DNA from: Malania oleifera
Lineage: Eukaryota; Streptophyta; Magnoliopsida; Santalales; Ximeniaceae
DNA: 64,000 nt
Assembly: GCF_029873635.1 (NCBI RefSeq)
Contig: NC_080422.1
Span: 19,496,095 to 19,560,094 of the forward strand
Reading direction: 5' to 3'
Below, piece after piece: positions 34,380-47,039 of the stretch. Below the pieces are notes generated by a model that was given only the letters and a program-made list of their open reading frames with translations, was not told where the DNA came from and ran no database searches. A program made the position numbers and the translations under genes. The stretch's first letter is position 1; each line of letters starts with the position of its first letter.

Positions 34380-35679
34380 AAATTTCGATAAGAATTTTTC
34401 CAAAATAAAATCTTGTGCTAGAGATGATTATGATAAAATTAATATTAAAACATTTTTGAAAGGATGAGTGAAACCAAATAGATAATTAAATTTCATCCTA
34501 ACATAATCATCAACTGTTTAAAAAGGCTCAGATCCATCCCTATAGGAAGCTCATAAATGATCCATATGCATCGCTTTCATCTACTGAATTATTGAGGCTT
34601 TTATGAAATCCCTGAACATTATATCCCACGCTTAAAGTTTTATGATTTGATAATGAATGTTCTTGGGTCATGAACATTATTACACGCCTTAATATATATT
34701 CTCTTATGCATATATGGTCTACAGGGACAACTATACTAATCAAATGACAAACGTAATTGATAAATACTCAGTATAGTTGATTTTAAAGATTTGGATTGAT
34801 GACTTATACTACTAAGCATAATGAAATTAATTTTTGGTTAGTATAAGTAGTTAAAGAATCTAAGCACGTACTCAAATTGATAGGGGGAACATCTAAACAT
34901 AAATTCCTCTTTTGTTTTGCTCACAAATATGTTTAGTTTAGATTTGTTATTGAATCAAGTGTGACATGTGTTTGAATGAAATGCTTTATTAAAAATCATA
35001 AATTTGAAATATGTTGTTGTTGCCACAGTCACTTGATTTGCCATATGATCTTGCATGTGATTGTTAAATTTTTTTTGGATCATTATAGTTGTGATTTTTT
35101 GGCTATATTTTAGTATGTGTTTCATTGACAAATCAGAAAAACTTGTGCTTGCTTGTTTTAAATTAATATTTCTTTTTCAACAAGCACACTTAGTACTTTT
35201 TGCAAACATCATAATGGGGATATATTTATTATTATATACATATATATGTTATAAAGTCGCATAATTGGTTCAATAACTAAATATGAAAATGCGTGCGAAT
35301 TAGTTAGACTGTTTTTATGCTCAAACCTTCCTCTTGGTATCATATGCTGTGTGCCTTTAACTAAAATCTTTCATGGGTTTTATGATATGTTTTAATTGCA
35401 AATGATTTGTGTATGTTTATGGTCTAACCTTATTTTCATGTCATTTAAATGATTTAAATAACTAGTTATATTGTTTGTGTGTTAAATTGTTGAAGTTATC
35501 TTTTTCACATTATGCATTGTATGACTATTCTATTTCTTGAATGACTAAAAATTATACTTCTATTTCATGTTTTGAGAATACTAAACTGTTTGAGTACATA
35601 GTTGTTGATATCTTGAAAATATATTACTCAATCAGGTCACCCGTTTACAGAGATTTTTGGGAAATGTTCCATTTTCAAA

Positions 35680-35692
35680 TGACATGCTGTCG
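35680..35692 (+). other. Hairpin motif TGACATGCTGTCG
   Basis: The stem GACA/TGTC is fully paired. It is the compensated version of the GGCA/TGTC copy at 34367, and is preceded by TTTTTGGGAAATGTTCC. Confidence 0.55.
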
Positions 35693-35821
35693 AATTTTCT
35701 AAAAACCTTTTCCCAAACATTTTTTGTATTCGGATGATTATTTGTTTATGTACTTAAATGTTTATTTAGGTCATTTTTATTGTTGCCAAAAAGGGGAGAA
35801 GTAGGCAAATATTTGTCAGCA

Positions 35822-35833
35822 TAAAAAAAGGGG
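35822..35833 (+). other. F1 polypurine tract
   Basis: AAAAAAAGGGG a few bases before the 3' LTR at 35838. A related purine motif (AAAAAGGGGAGAAG) occurs at about 35788-35801. Confidence 0.7.
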
Positions 35834-35837
35834 ATAT

Positions 35838-38176
35838 TGTTGACCTTATTGGTCATATCCCGTTTTGATTATGACAAATACTTTGGTATTTAATGGTTGA
35901 TAAATTTGTGTGCACGACTAATCGGAAGTATCATATGGTGTAAGCACATGAGCTTAAAGAAGACGAAGACTCAAAATGTTTATTTATTGTAATTTATATT
36001 TATCATTTTGAGTCTGTAATAGTAAGATAGGAAAATGGTCTATAATCATTAAAGTCTTACCTGCATGGTAGGATAGATAAGCTCAAGATCATAGATGGAC
36101 ATTAGGAAACAGTCGACAGATGTTAGATTTTTAGGGTTAATTCTCAAATGCCTTAAGACTGACCTTAGGACCCATAAATCTAAATGAAAAAGTTTCCTAT
36201 TGTATTAAAAATAAACATCATATGAATAGGTTGAATGTATAAGGGAGTTGGAATCGAAATGCATTAAAAATGCATGTTCGGTCGATCGAACTTTCATAGT
36301 GTAAATCTGTCGGTCGACCGAACCGGTCAATCGGGTCAACTGTTTGATCACTGCTTGATCAACCGAGCCATGCCCAGTTCATTCTACCCGGTCAACCGAA
36401 CTTCCTCCAAGTCAACCATTTGATCATACGGTCGATTGAGCCCAAATCGTAAGCTAATCGCCTAGTTGACCGAGTTCCCACGTGTGTCTGGCCAACGGTT
36501 TGGTTGACCAAACTACCTAATTCAAAACCTCATGGTCGATCGAATCACGTGGAAAAGAAAAATTGCCTTGGAACCCTTTTGACCAGTCAACCGAACTTCT
36601 AGTTCAAATCTCACTTGGTCGATCGAACTTACACACTCAGTCAACCGAATCTTGCCTTTGGTCGACCGGTACTCTCGGGTTGCCTTATTATTTTTATCGC
36701 AGTTAAAATATTTAAACAGAGTTAATTGGGTTAAAATGTTTTAAAATAAAATTAATAATACCCTATATGTACCCAACAATTAAAATTCTTCCCATTTCTA
36801 TATATGGCTCATTTGTAAAACTAAGGAGTGATTAGGGTTTTAGATTAGCAAAAAATTTTCCGAAAATTTTATTGCCCAAAATCTTCCCTACTTTCATATT
36901 CTTCATTCTCAAAGCAATATACTCTTTCATTGATCATTCTATTGCAAAACCCTTTTGAGAGAGTATTTTGAGTTGTTCCATATAGTTCCTACGTGTTTAT
37001 ATTCTCAAATAAGTGCAATGATTTTTGATTTTAGTTAGAGTAAACTTGAGGTGTTCCTAGTGATTTAATTCATAAATTCATTTGTGGAAAACCTTCTTAA
37101 GCTTATGATTCTTTGCATTCTCATTGCAAGACTCAAAAGCTTGTCTTGTGTTGTGAAGAAAAATATTTTTGACAAAATTTGTTTTTCAAAAATATCTCTT
37201 GTGCTTGGGTTTTTGAAAATTTTGTTTGAGATATTTGATTTTCATATTGAAGGTTAAGTAAGGATTTTTCCAATGATTTAATTTGATAAATCTTGTGTGG
37301 GAAAAATCCTATAGTTAAGTGGGTCTTTGTATTGTTATTGCAAGACTCATTTTGGCTTATATTTTTATGTGTAAAAATATTTTACAAATTTATTTTTGAA
37401 TATCTCCTTGTGCTTGAATATTGAGAAAATATTGTTTTGAGATATTTAAAATAATCTTGGTAGAAATCTTTGAAACCTTAGACTTATGATTGAGATATAT
37501 TGATAGAAAACTTCAAAGATAGTTCTAGTATACACTCTTGTGCTTATTTGAGAACACACATTATAGTGAGTTTAGATTGCACACATTCACATCACTGGGC
37601 TTATAGTTCCTATCATGTTGATATGCATTGTTTAGTGACTGTGCGTAGTGGTACAAATCTGCTTGTTGGAGAAACACTAAAATTGTACACTAAATTTATA
37701 TTGTAAATCTGTTGTATTCAAGTATGGGCCTGAAGAGGGAGACTAGCTCTGGAAAATAGTCTCGAGCTGGCTTAGACCCGGTTAGGAAAGTTAGGTGCGC
37801 CATCCTGGTAAGGCATGTTGGTTGAGGTCAGTCTCGTGAATTGACCTGATTGTAACTGGTGCTGCTCCACTCGTGAAGTGAGCCTTTAGTTGAATCCTCG
37901 GACTTGCGAGCTAGAGACAGGGACGTAGGGAGTATTGACCGAACCCCGATAACATATCGTGTGTGTATTTAATTCTTTTGTAATTTATTTATCGCACGTG
38001 TATGTTATATTGTGAATGCCGCGCATGATTTAATTTTCCCACATTATATTATGCGCATTTGGAACTGTATAGACAGACGTTAGGTTGCAAATGTACTGCT
38101 GTTAGATTAGTTAAATTTAAGAATAAATTTTAAAATTCCAATTCATTCCACTTTTGGGAATACACCAAAGCTAACA
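35838..38176 (+). repeat. F1 3' LTR
   Basis: 2339 bases starting TGTTGACCTTATTGGTCATA and ending AAGCTAACA. The palindrome array at 36268-36672 keeps boxes such as CGGTCGACCGAACCGG and GGTCGATCGAAC. It is followed by the right copy of the GAATA duplication. Confidence 0.9.
36268..36672 (+). promoter_or_regulatory. GTCGAC-palindrome array, F1 3' LTR
   Basis: The same array as 29826-30232, but different boxes have decayed in the two copies. The consensus GTTCGGTCGACCGAAC can be read from their comparison. Confidence 0.6.
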
Positions 38177-38322
38177 GAATAGAACAGAGATGGTAGAGGA
38201 AGAAAAAAAGAGAAGAAAGGGGGAAAATGGGGGATGAAGTAGAAGAATAAAGATCAATATTAGGCTCTAATGTCAAATGATGCAGGCATCATAGAGATTA
38301 ATATTGGGCTTTAATACTAAAT
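38177..38322 (-). mobile_element. Element X interior segment between F1 and F2
   Basis: Only 146 bases: purine-rich DNA, then GGCTCTAATGTCAAATGATGCAGG and ATTGGGCTTTAATACTAAAT, two further primer-site/LTR-edge units of X. Both neighbours inserted into this tandem array. Confidence 0.55.
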
Positions 38323-40375
38323 TGCTGACTTTGGTGTAATCTCAAAAAGGGAGGTGAATTAGGTATTTAAAATTTATTTTTAGGTACGTTTAAATCAACA
38401 GCAGTAATACTCAACTTAGGGTCTTTCTATATACTCATAAACCCAAAAGCGTAGATAAATGTAAAATGAGAAATTTAAATCATGCGCAACATTCATAATA
38501 TAACATACACATGTAGTAAATAAATTGTAAAAATATAAAGTACACATATGATATGTTATCGGGGTTTAACCAATTGTGCCTACGTCCTCGCCTCAGTTCG
38601 CAAGCCCGAGGATTATCACTATTGCTCACTTAACGGGTGGAGCGGCATCAGTTACAATCTAGTCAAATTTTTAGGGCTGACCTTAACCTTTACACACTTT
38701 CCTTACGAGGCGGAAAAGGCTCTACTGATCCTTACAGGCTGGATCAACGCCTCCTCAAGTCACGCCCGGAATACAATCAGATACATTTTTTCGTATAATG
38801 AAAAGTGCTTTTAATACAAGCAGATTTGTACAACTCAATACAGTGTAATCAATGCACATCAACAATATAAGAGCTATAAGCTCTGTGTTATATGTGTGCA
38901 ATCAGCACTCAAAGTAATGTTTATATTCAATCAAGCACAATAGTGTATTAACAAGCTAATTTTTGAAACTAAGTATAGATGTAAATCTCAATCACAACAT
39001 AGGGTTTCAAAGATTTTTATCAAGAGTATTCCAAATATTTCAAAAAATATTTTCTCAATATTCAAGCACAAGAGATATTCGAAAAATGAACTTGTGAAAA
39101 GATTTTTGCACACTCAAAAATACTAGTTAATGAGTCTTGCAATAACGATGCAAAGACTCATTAGGTACAAGATTTTTTCCACACAGATTTATTAAATGAA
39201 ATCGGGGAAAAAATCTTTGCTTAACTCTCAATTTGAAAATCAAATAACAACAAATACAATGAGAGTTTTTAGGAAAATAGAACAATGTAAAACCACTCAA
39301 AGAACTCTCACAAAGATTGATTTAGCAAAAGTAATGATTGTATGAGAGAGTATAAGTTTTCTATGAAAAATAGGCTTTGAAAAATTTCAGAGGATTTTGT
39401 TACTAATCAAAATATTAATAACCTCTTAATCTGAGCAAATGAACTTATATTTATAGACTTGACCAATTTTATAACTGTTGGGGATGCATAGGGAATTATT
39501 AAATTTGTTTTAAAAGAGTTTAAGAAAATTAACTCTGTTTAACCCCATTTAACTTCGGTAAAAATTAGGCCAACCCGAGAGTTTCAGTCGACCGAACCAT
39601 AGGTTCGGTTGCCGAAATGACACATAAGAAAAAGTAAATTTTGAACTTCGAGTGCCTGAAAAATGATTCGGGTGGCTGAATAAGGTGATTTTCTAAAATG
39701 TTCGCAGTTCGGTTGCCCGTTCGTAAGTTCGGTCTGCCAAACTTACATGTTCGGTCGTCTGAGGGTATTTTGAACGTAAACGTTTGGGCGCCCGGGTTGT
39801 AGGAAAAGGACAGAGTACGAGTTCAATCGACCATGGACACTTAAGTCATTTGAGTTCGGTTGCCCGAAGTCAGGTCAATTATTTGACTAGTCAACAGTTC
39901 GGTTGATAGAGGCAATTTCACTTGCATAGTTCGATTGCCTAAAGTCCTTATGATTTTAAGCCTAAGGTCCATACTTTAATTTAAATTTACCCCTGATTAC
40001 ATATGTGATAATGGGGATTATCCTAAGTGTTTGTCTAAGGTTCTAAGGTCTTTCTAAGGACTTTTTGAGCAAACCCAAAAAATCCGACGTTGGTCGACAG
40101 AAGAGTGATCCCTAAGGTCCATCTATGGTATTGAGCTTATAAGTTCCTACATGCTGATGCACATTAATTATTATAGACCATTCCTACTTTACTATTACTG
40201 ACCCAAATTAAACATAATATAAATTACAATAAATGACCATTCTGGGTCTTTATTCTTCAAGTCACCTCATGTTATCATATGATCTTGTTAATATGAACCT
40301 ACGCACAAACATGACAGACATTAAATATTAGAGTAATTGTCATAATCAAAATAGGGTATGACCATAAGGTCAACA
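38323..40375 (-). repeat. F2 3' LTR
   Basis: 2053 bases, TGCTGACTTTGG...GGTCAACA on the plus strand. Palindrome array at 39583-39948, TATAAATATAAG (minus strand) at 39455-39444. LTR ends and overall plan match F1 and the truncated LTR at 22474-24283. Confidence 0.85.
39583..39948 (-). promoter_or_regulatory. Palindrome array, F2 3' LTR
   Basis: Boxes such as AGTCGACCGAACCATAGGTT, GTTCGGTTGCCCG, GTTCGGTCGTCTGAG and GTTCGATTGCC, a mixture of GGTCGACCGAAC and TTCGGTCGCCCGAA forms. In element sense the array ends about 130 bases before the TATA box. Confidence 0.55.
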
Positions 40376-40769
40376 ATCTCTTTCTTTTTGATGATGACAA
40401 ATATTTTATACAAAAGTGAGTACAACCAAGAAAGGCTCCCCCTAACAATATGCATAATGAGAATTTTAATCGATTTAAAAGTTTAAACATTTTTCAAGTA
40501 CCCAATTTTGTCTCGTCTCCCCCTTTTGGCAATAACAAAAAGGACCAATAAAATATAACTGATTTTTGAAAAATATAGCAATTAAACACACAAACAATAT
40601 AACTGGCCATTCAAATTTAAAATGACATAATGAACATGATTAGATCAGAATTATCCACAAACCATAGCAATTTAAGTCATAGCATAAGACCAATAAAAGA
40701 TTTGATTTTAAAACATATGGCATATGATAACAGGTAGAAGGTTTGAGCATAAAACAATCTAACTAGTTC

Positions 40770-40842
<73 letters not shown>

Positions 40843-41764
40843 TGTATAATAATAATACGGTAAGAGATGAAGAGTTTAGTTTTGAAAATAGTTCTTGCCA
40901 TAAAGCATAAAAAAATATTCCCCCTTTGTTGTTTTTCAAAAAGTACTGGGGAGTGATGCATTGTTGGAAAAGAAACATTAAAATAGGTCACAAGCAAGCA
41001 TCAATATTCTGGTTGGCATTTGATCATAAAATAAAATATGACCAGAAAATACAAGCATGTAAATCCTAAGAATATAGCAAATTCAAAACAAGGATCATAT
41101 GACAAAACAAATGACTCTGGCAAAACTAACCATCATGCTTCAAATTAAGATTTTCAATAATGTCATTTTATTCAAGCACATACCACACTTGATTCAATAA
41201 CAGATCTAAGCTAAAAAGTTTGTGAGCATAATATGATAGGCATTTTAATTTTAGATGCTCCCCCTATTAATTTGAAATCTAGCTTAGATGCAATAAACTG
41301 CTTATACTAGATAGAGAATTATTTCATTATGCCTACTAGTATAAGTCATCATTTTGAAACTTTTAAATTAACCATATTGATTATTAATCAATTATATTTA
41401 TCCTTATCAGTATAGTTGTCCCTATAGACCACAGATGCATTAGAAGATATATGTTAAGGCATGCTATGTAGTTCATGACCCAAGAACATTCCATATCAAA
41501 TCATAGAACTTTAAGTGTAGGATATAATGTTCAAGGATATTAGAAGAGCCTCAATATTCAAAAGGCGAAGTGATGCATGTGAGTCCTTTAAGTTCTTTTC
41601 ATAGGGAAGGAGCTTAGCTCATCTAAATATTCTCGATGATTATGCAAGTATGAAATTTAATTATTCAATTGATTTTCACCCATTCTTTCAAAAATATTTT
41701 AACTTTCATTTTATTATAATCACCTTTGGACAAAGTTTTACTTGGAAAAATTCTAATGAAAATT

Positions 41765-41777
41765 CGGTAGCATGCCG
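41765..41777 (-). other. Hairpin motif CGGCATGCTACCG
   Basis: Minus-strand copy of the shared hairpin, preceded by TTTTATGGAAAAATATCCG and followed by AATTTTC. One stem pair is weakened by a G-to-A change. Confidence 0.5.
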
Positions 41778-42216
41778 TCTGTAAATCGGATATTTTTCCA
41801 TAAAACCTGTACCTAATAGATTCAAGTAAGCAATATATTTCAATTTAAGCATGCAAGAACCTATATCCTTTATCAGCATGCAATACACATCACTGCATCT
41901 GCAGGAGACTTTCAATAACAAACATGCAATCCAGTAGTATAATCAACTCAAGATATTCAATATAGTTCATTAGTAGTTCATGCTAAGAAAAGATATAAAC
42001 TATCCATCAAAGAGATTTTAGCCATTTATTGAATCATGGGTAGTGCTGCAATGCTATACACATATAGGCATAAAAATATAAACGATATAAGAATATGAGA
42101 GCATTTTAATTTATATAGATATGAAGAATAAATGTTCCCCCTGAGTTATGTACTTATTCATTTTATACATTTTTCATCTCTAAAAATCTTTTCCAAGGAT
42201 TTTAAAATTTTTAATG

Positions 42217-42221
42217 GTTTA
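42217..42221 (+). repeat. F3 target-site duplication, left copy (GTTTA)
   Basis: Identical to 52077-52081 on the other side of element F3. Confidence 0.93.
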
Positions 42222-43649
42222 TGTTAGACCAAGTAGTTAAGGGTCTTTCATTCCTACTATGTTTTGATAACAACAATCCATTAGCAGTCCTTTAAGGCTA
42301 CTAACATTTTTCTAAAGTCATGTTTAGCTGCACAGAACGGCACCAGAACCAACAAGTTTCAAAATCGGTCGAAGCAACTCGTGACATGACCAAAAGCACA
42401 GCCACTCAAAGCATTCATGGACTCTACACAATATACAAGTGGTCTAAAGGATGAGTGTGAAAGAGAGAGAGACTTTTTGTAAATCCCTTGCATATGGAGT
42501 GACTCAAAATTAAGAGCAAGAAATGGGCATATCACACGCACACAACATAAACAAGTAAAGCTATTAAAAGTGTCTAAAGAAACTCTCAAACGAACTAGGA
42601 CCTTCTTAGAACTTAAAAGAAAATTCTCTAAAGAAGTAGGAAGGGATTCGTCGACGAACACAGGGCTTCGTCGATGAGTGTAACACAGACCTTCGTCGAC
42701 GAACACAGGGTTCTCGTCGACGAAAAGAAACCGAGAGGTACCTGAATTCAAAACCAGCATCTCGTCGACGAACACAGGGCTTCGTCGACGAATATATTGA
42801 AGAGCTCATCGACGAACACAGGGTTCTCATTGATGAAAATAAACCGATACCTATCTGAATTCAGAACTAGCAACTCGTCGACGAACACAGGGCTTCGTCG
42901 ACGAACTGTCTCAAGAACTCGTCGACAAAGTATGGACCTCATCGACGAATGTCGGGCTGCAGCGTTCATTAAATGCAGCAGAACGACTAGTTTGACTCCT
43001 GTCTTACACAAATAAATGCCCAACGGCTCTTTAACACCCTCTTCGCCCATTGGTGTTTAAATAAGAGTTATTACATTTATTTCTTACCAAGAAAGTTCAA
43101 TTTGTATCAAGATCATTTATTGTGTGCTTTCATTTCTAAGGTTTGCTTATACACTCACTTGCCCTCTTCTTGCTGCTCTTACTTTTGTTTCCACTCCATT
43201 GAAAAGAGGACATAATGTGAGGATATTGTTGTGATATTCAGCTCAAATGGAGCATTTAAATTCGCATTCACTTCTCATGAACTTCTTGTAAAGAAAGGTC
43301 ATTTGTGAGCCATTGTAGGGTTTCTCTAAGTGAGTGACTTGTTGAAGCTCTTTGTGAGCAGTTGTGTGTATTGGCTTCTCCACCTGAAGGAGGATCATAT
43401 AATGGATTTTGGGAATCCTTGAGTTGGTCTCAAGGCGTGGACGTAGGCGGGGTGCTGAACCACGTAAATATCTCCGTGTTAAGTTTCTCTTCTCTCATAT
43501 CTCTTTTATGCTGTTATTGCGATTTGCTGCATCTTTGCACTGTGATTTTATGCACTCATTCTTGGTAAGATTTTCGTGTTTGTAGAAAATTTGCATATCT
43601 GTGAGAAATGTCTATTCACCCCCCCTCTAGACGCTTAACCGTGCCAACA
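42222..43649 (+). repeat. F3 5' LTR
   Basis: 1428 bases, TGTTAGACCAAG...GTGCCAACA. Palindrome array 42647-42952, weak TATA (TTTAAATAAG) at 43056-43065. A CTATTCACCCCCCCTCTAG-type end lies just before the terminus. Confidence 0.93.
42647..42952 (+). promoter_or_regulatory. Array of twelve TTCGTCGACGAA boxes, F3 5' LTR
   Basis: Twelve boxes in six pairs. Most pairs read box, CACAGGG(C/T), box, for example TTCGTCGACGAACACAGGG followed by CTTCGTCGA. Spacers between pairs include two copies of a CCTGAATTCA(A/G)AAC-type sequence. Perfect 12-base palindromes predominate, and the degenerate boxes differ by C-to-T or G-to-A. The array lies about 100 bases upstream of the TATA-like box. Confidence 0.7.
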
Positions 43650-43651
43650 AA

Positions 43652-43663
43652 TGGTATCAGAAC
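43652..43663 (+). other. F3 primer-binding site
   Basis: TGGTATCAGAAC, initiator-Met primer complement with one change, right after the LTR terminus CAACA. Confidence 0.88.
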
Positions 43664-43708
43664 GCTAGTCACTGAAATCTGGAGTAACTCCCAGGCGAAA
43701 AGATCAAC

Positions 43709-45306
43709 ATGGCGGATATATTTGCCCAAGGTCAATCCGTGGACCGTCCCCCCAAATTCTGTGGAACTAACTACCCAGCATGGAAAGATCGAATGTCGAT
43801 CTTCATCCAGGCCTATGACTACCGAATGTGGAACGTCATCACTAAAGGAGACTGCACCTTCAAAAACGAAGACTGCAATGACATACCCATTGGAAAACTT
43901 CCCGAGGCAGATGCAAGGCTAGCATAACTGAACTTCAAGACTAAGAACTTCCTATATTGCGCAATAAGTGATGAAGAGTACAACCGAATATGCGGATGTA
44001 ACACGGCCAAGGAAATGTGGGAAAAGCTTTAGGTAACATACAAAGGTACAACCCAGGTAAAAAGATCAAAAATTTATATGCTAGTAAAAGAATATGAGAT
44101 GTTCAAAATGGAAGAAGGTGAGACAATTACAACCATGTTTACTCGGTTCACACACATCACTAATGGACTAACAGCTTTTGGTAGAGAATACTCTATGGAA
44201 GATAATGTGCAGAAAGTCTTTCGTTCATTACCAACATCTTGGCACGCCAAGTCCACCGCAATTGAAAAGCAAAGGACCTTTCAAAGGTCACCCTTGACGA
44301 GCTAATTGGGTCTCTTATGACCTATGAGATCAAGAAGAAAAATGCTGCTACAGAAGTTGAAGTACCCAAGAAGGCTACCGGAATTGCTTTAAAAGCCGGA
44401 AAGCAAAAAGAACTCGTAGAAGAGGAAGAAAATGATGATGATGATGATGAAGTCGCCCCCCTTACAAGAAGATTCAAAAATTTTCTGATGAACAAACGAA
44501 ATGGAAAACAAAAGGTGAAAGGAGAATCGAGCATTAGATGCTACAATTGCAAAAAGATCAGACACTGCATGGCCGATTGTCCTCTCTTCAAAAACAAAGG
44601 CAACAATCAATAGGGAGACAAAAAGAAGTTCAAAGTAATGAATGCAACCGAATGGGACAAACTGGATGGAACCTCAACTGACGAAGAAATCGAGGAAGAA
44701 GTTGCTCATTTCTGCCTTATGGCGGACGAACAAAATGAGGTAAACTCTGATGACGATTATCTCTCTTCTTATGAAGAATTAGAAGAAAATTGTAGAAAAC
44801 TCTATATTGAACTAAGAGCATCTAAAAAGAGACTCAAACTCTTAGAAGAAAATCATTCAAGATGCAAACAAAAACAAATTTGTTCATGTGACACCTTGAA
44901 AGCAGAAAATGTATCTCTTCGTCTTGAAAATGAGAAGCTCTCTAAGGAATACATAAACTACAAAGAGTCCTCTCAAAAGGAAATTAGAAGCTTGAAAAGT
45001 CAATTAGTCGATTTTCTTCAAGAAAACTCTTCATTGAAAAAGAAGGTGGAAGATCAAAACAACACTATTTATAAATTTACAAATGGTAAATAAAATTTTG
45101 ATAAGTTACTTGGAGCTCAAAGGTTTGAAATTTTCAAAGAAGGATTAGGATACGGTCTATCGTCTTCAGAATCAATAGGATTTACAAATCTTTATGCTAA
45201 AAGGAGCTCCGCATCAAAGAAAAACCATGCACCTAAACTAAACCCCTCACATGCTAATAAAGTTTGCCTATATTGTGAGAGAAAATGTCATGTACGATTT
45301 ACTTGT
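43709..45306 (+). pseudogene. F3 gag: UBN2-like capsid, CCHC knuckles, coiled coil
   Basis: Start MADIFAQGQSVDRPPKFCG, with NYPAWKDRM and later VKEYEMFKMEEGETI, the copia gag core. An acidic EEEENDDDDD stretch precedes a CCHC knuckle CYNCKKIRHCMADC (44539-44580). ATEWDKLDGTSTDEE and a long heptad-rich region (about 44770-45090) follow. A second knuckle CLYCERKCHVRFTC lies at 45265-45306. Stops near 43925 and 44030, a frameshift near 44305, and stops at 44611 and 45091 disable it. Sirevirus gags are known to have this long C-terminal coiled-coil extension. Confidence 0.85.
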
Positions 45307-45415
45307 CCCTTCAGGGGAAATAGAGGAAAGAATATGAATTACAAATGGGTGATTAAGAACACTAACCCTAGGACCCAAGAAAATGTGGGTATCAAAACAA
45401 ATTACTTAATGTTGT

Positions 45416-45757
45416 GTGCAGGTATGTTTGAAAACCAACTCCATAAGAAACAAATGGTTTTTCGATAGTGGATGTTCAAGACACATGACGGGAGACGCAA
45501 ACAAATTTCTCTCTCTCACCTACAAGAAGGAATGGCTAGTCACGTTTGGAGACAATGCCAAGGGAAGAATCATCGGTAAAGGTAAAATAGGTAATTCATC
45601 CTTGGCTATTGAAAATGTTTCTCTTGTAGATACTCTCAAACACAACTTGTTAAGCGTTAGTCAATTATGTGATAAGGGATTAAACATTACTTTTCAATCC
45701 ACAAAATGCTTAGTAAATGATTTAAATGGAAATACCCATCCTCGTAGGAAAACGTGA
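45416..45757 (+). pseudogene. F3 aspartic protease
   Basis: WFFDSGCSRHMTGD supplies the catalytic Asp-Ser-Gly of copia proteases, followed by VTFGDNAKGRIIGKG and LKHNLLSVSQLCDKG. It is followed out of frame by the pre-integrase region (RRLGHASMDLL near 45851). A frameshift near 45740 separates it from integrase. Confidence 0.87.
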
Positions 45758-45844
45758 ATCCAACATATACACAATTGAGTTTGATGATATCAAAAATTGT
45801 AACATTAAATATTTAGCAGTTACAAATGAAAATTGTTGGTTATG

Positions 45845-47027
45845 ACATAGGAGACTAGGTCATGCAAGCATGGATCTACTTCATAAACTTTCATCCAAAG
45901 AACTAGTATATGGCCTACTTAAAGACAATTATGTGAAAGAAAAAATATGTGATGCATGTCAATATGGAAAACAAGTTAAGACCTCTTTCAAAACTAAGAA
46001 AGTTATTTCTACCTCAAGACCCTTAGAGTTAATTCATCTTGATTTATTTGGCCCTAATGACATTGCTAGCATTAGTGGAAAGCTGTTTGCATTTGTTATA
46101 GTTGATGACTTCTCAAGATTTTCATGGATAATTTTTCTTGCTAACAAAAGTGACACCTGTAATGCATTCATCCATTTTTGTGGAAAAATCCAAAATGAAA
46201 AGAGAACGTCAATTGTACACATTAGGAGTGATAGAGGGAGAGAATTTAGAAATAAAGAACTAGAAGACTTTTGTAACGAGAATGGCTATTCACACAACTT
46301 CTCCGCACCAAAAACTCCACAACAAAATGGAGTAGTTGAAAGAAAAAATCGAACACTCCAAGAAATGGCTAGAACAATGCTCAACGAACATAACTTGCCA
46401 AAATACTTATGGGGAGAAGCCGTTAGCACAACTTGCTATGTTAGTAACCGGGTTATCATTAGATCCAAGTTAGGAAAAACCCCATATGAGATATGGAAGG
46501 GTAGAAAACCTAACATTTCACACTTTAAGGTTTTTGGATGTAAGTGTTTCATATTAAACGATAGGGATCATTTAGCGAAATTTGACTCAAAGTCCGATGA
46601 AAGAATTTTCATAGGATATGCCATAAATAGCAAAACATATAGGGTATTCAACAAAAGAATTCAAACTGTTCAAGAATCAACCCATGTTGTGTTTGATGAA
46701 ACTAACCCTTACGCATCCAAAACACTTGTTGAGATAGATAAAGAAAATCAAGTCACCACCTTTAGAATTGAAAGAGAATTAGAACAACTCAAGTTAAATA
46801 ATGATCAAGATACAAACTGTCAAGATACAAACATTGATCATCTAGGATCATCTTCTCAAAAGTCTAACCAACCAGAAGAAAAGGAGAATCATGAACTACC
46901 TAAAGCTTGGAAGTTTGTAAAAAATCATCCAACTAATCTTATCATAGGAAGTTCATCCCAAGGAGTTAGCACCGGATCTCACCTAAGAAGTGGATGTAAT
47001 CATATCGCTTTCGTATCTCATCTATAA
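45845..47027 (+). pseudogene. F3 integrase
   Basis: Begins with the HRRLGHAS pre-integrase motif and the zinc Cys pair CDACQYGK, then the DDE core: LIHLDLFGP (Asp), HIRSDRGREF (Asp) and PQQNGVVERKNRTLQE (Glu). The copia-type GKTPYEIWKGRKPNISHFKV and FGCKCFILND segments follow. The 385-codon ORF at 45870-47027 is the longest intact one in the window and keeps all catalytic residues. Confidence 0.92.
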
Positions 47028-47039
47028 CCTAAAAACTTT

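Larger units (their letters stand above)
32892..35821 (+). other. F1 non-coding 3' interior
   Basis: About 2.9 kb lacking any pol motif in six frames. It carries two hairpin elements (34367-34379, 35680-35692), each preceded by a TTTTATGGGAAAATGT- or TTTTTGGGAAATGTT-like word. It also has purine-rich GTTAAGTGCATAACTCAGGG and GGGGGAG segments (near 34030, 34880) resembling additional polypurine motifs. Confidence 0.55.
29401..38176 (+). mobile_element. Gag-only, copia-like non-autonomous LTR retrotransposon F1
   Basis: Two LTRs (29401-31749 and 35838-38176), an initiator-Met primer site at 31752-31763, a broken gag at 31803-32891, about 2.9 kb of non-coding interior and a polypurine tract at 35822-35833. 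The target duplication GAATA is perfect (29396-29400 and 38177-38181). No protease, integrase, reverse transcriptase or RNase H can be found in the 4.1-kb interior. It sits inside the tandem units of element X. Confidence 0.88.
40376..42221 (-). other. F2 3' interior
   Basis: Non-coding. A minus-strand polypurine tract (AAAAAGAAAGAGA, about 40389-40377) adjoins the LTR. An AT run (about 40771-40815) continues into a TATG run to about 40846, and ORFs over it are artefacts. A hairpin copy lies at 41777-41765. GGGGGAGCAT- and GGGGGAA-type purine motifs (minus strand, near 41267, 42140) resemble extra polypurine sites. Confidence 0.55.

Noticed and set aside
40677..40997. Minus-strand ORFs rich in Tyr/Ile/His
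   Set aside because: They are translations of adjacent AT and TATG microsatellites.
42647..42952. CRISPR-like appearance of regular repeats with spacers
   Set aside because: Repeats are degenerate palindromes of about 12 bases with uneven spacing, inside an LTR of a plant retrotransposon. There are no cas genes and the genome context is eukaryotic.
42647..42952. Heat-shock elements (TTC and GAA triplets in the boxes)
   Set aside because: A heat-shock element needs nTTCnnGAAn spacing. Here TTC and GAA are separated by six bases, so the palindromes do not fit.
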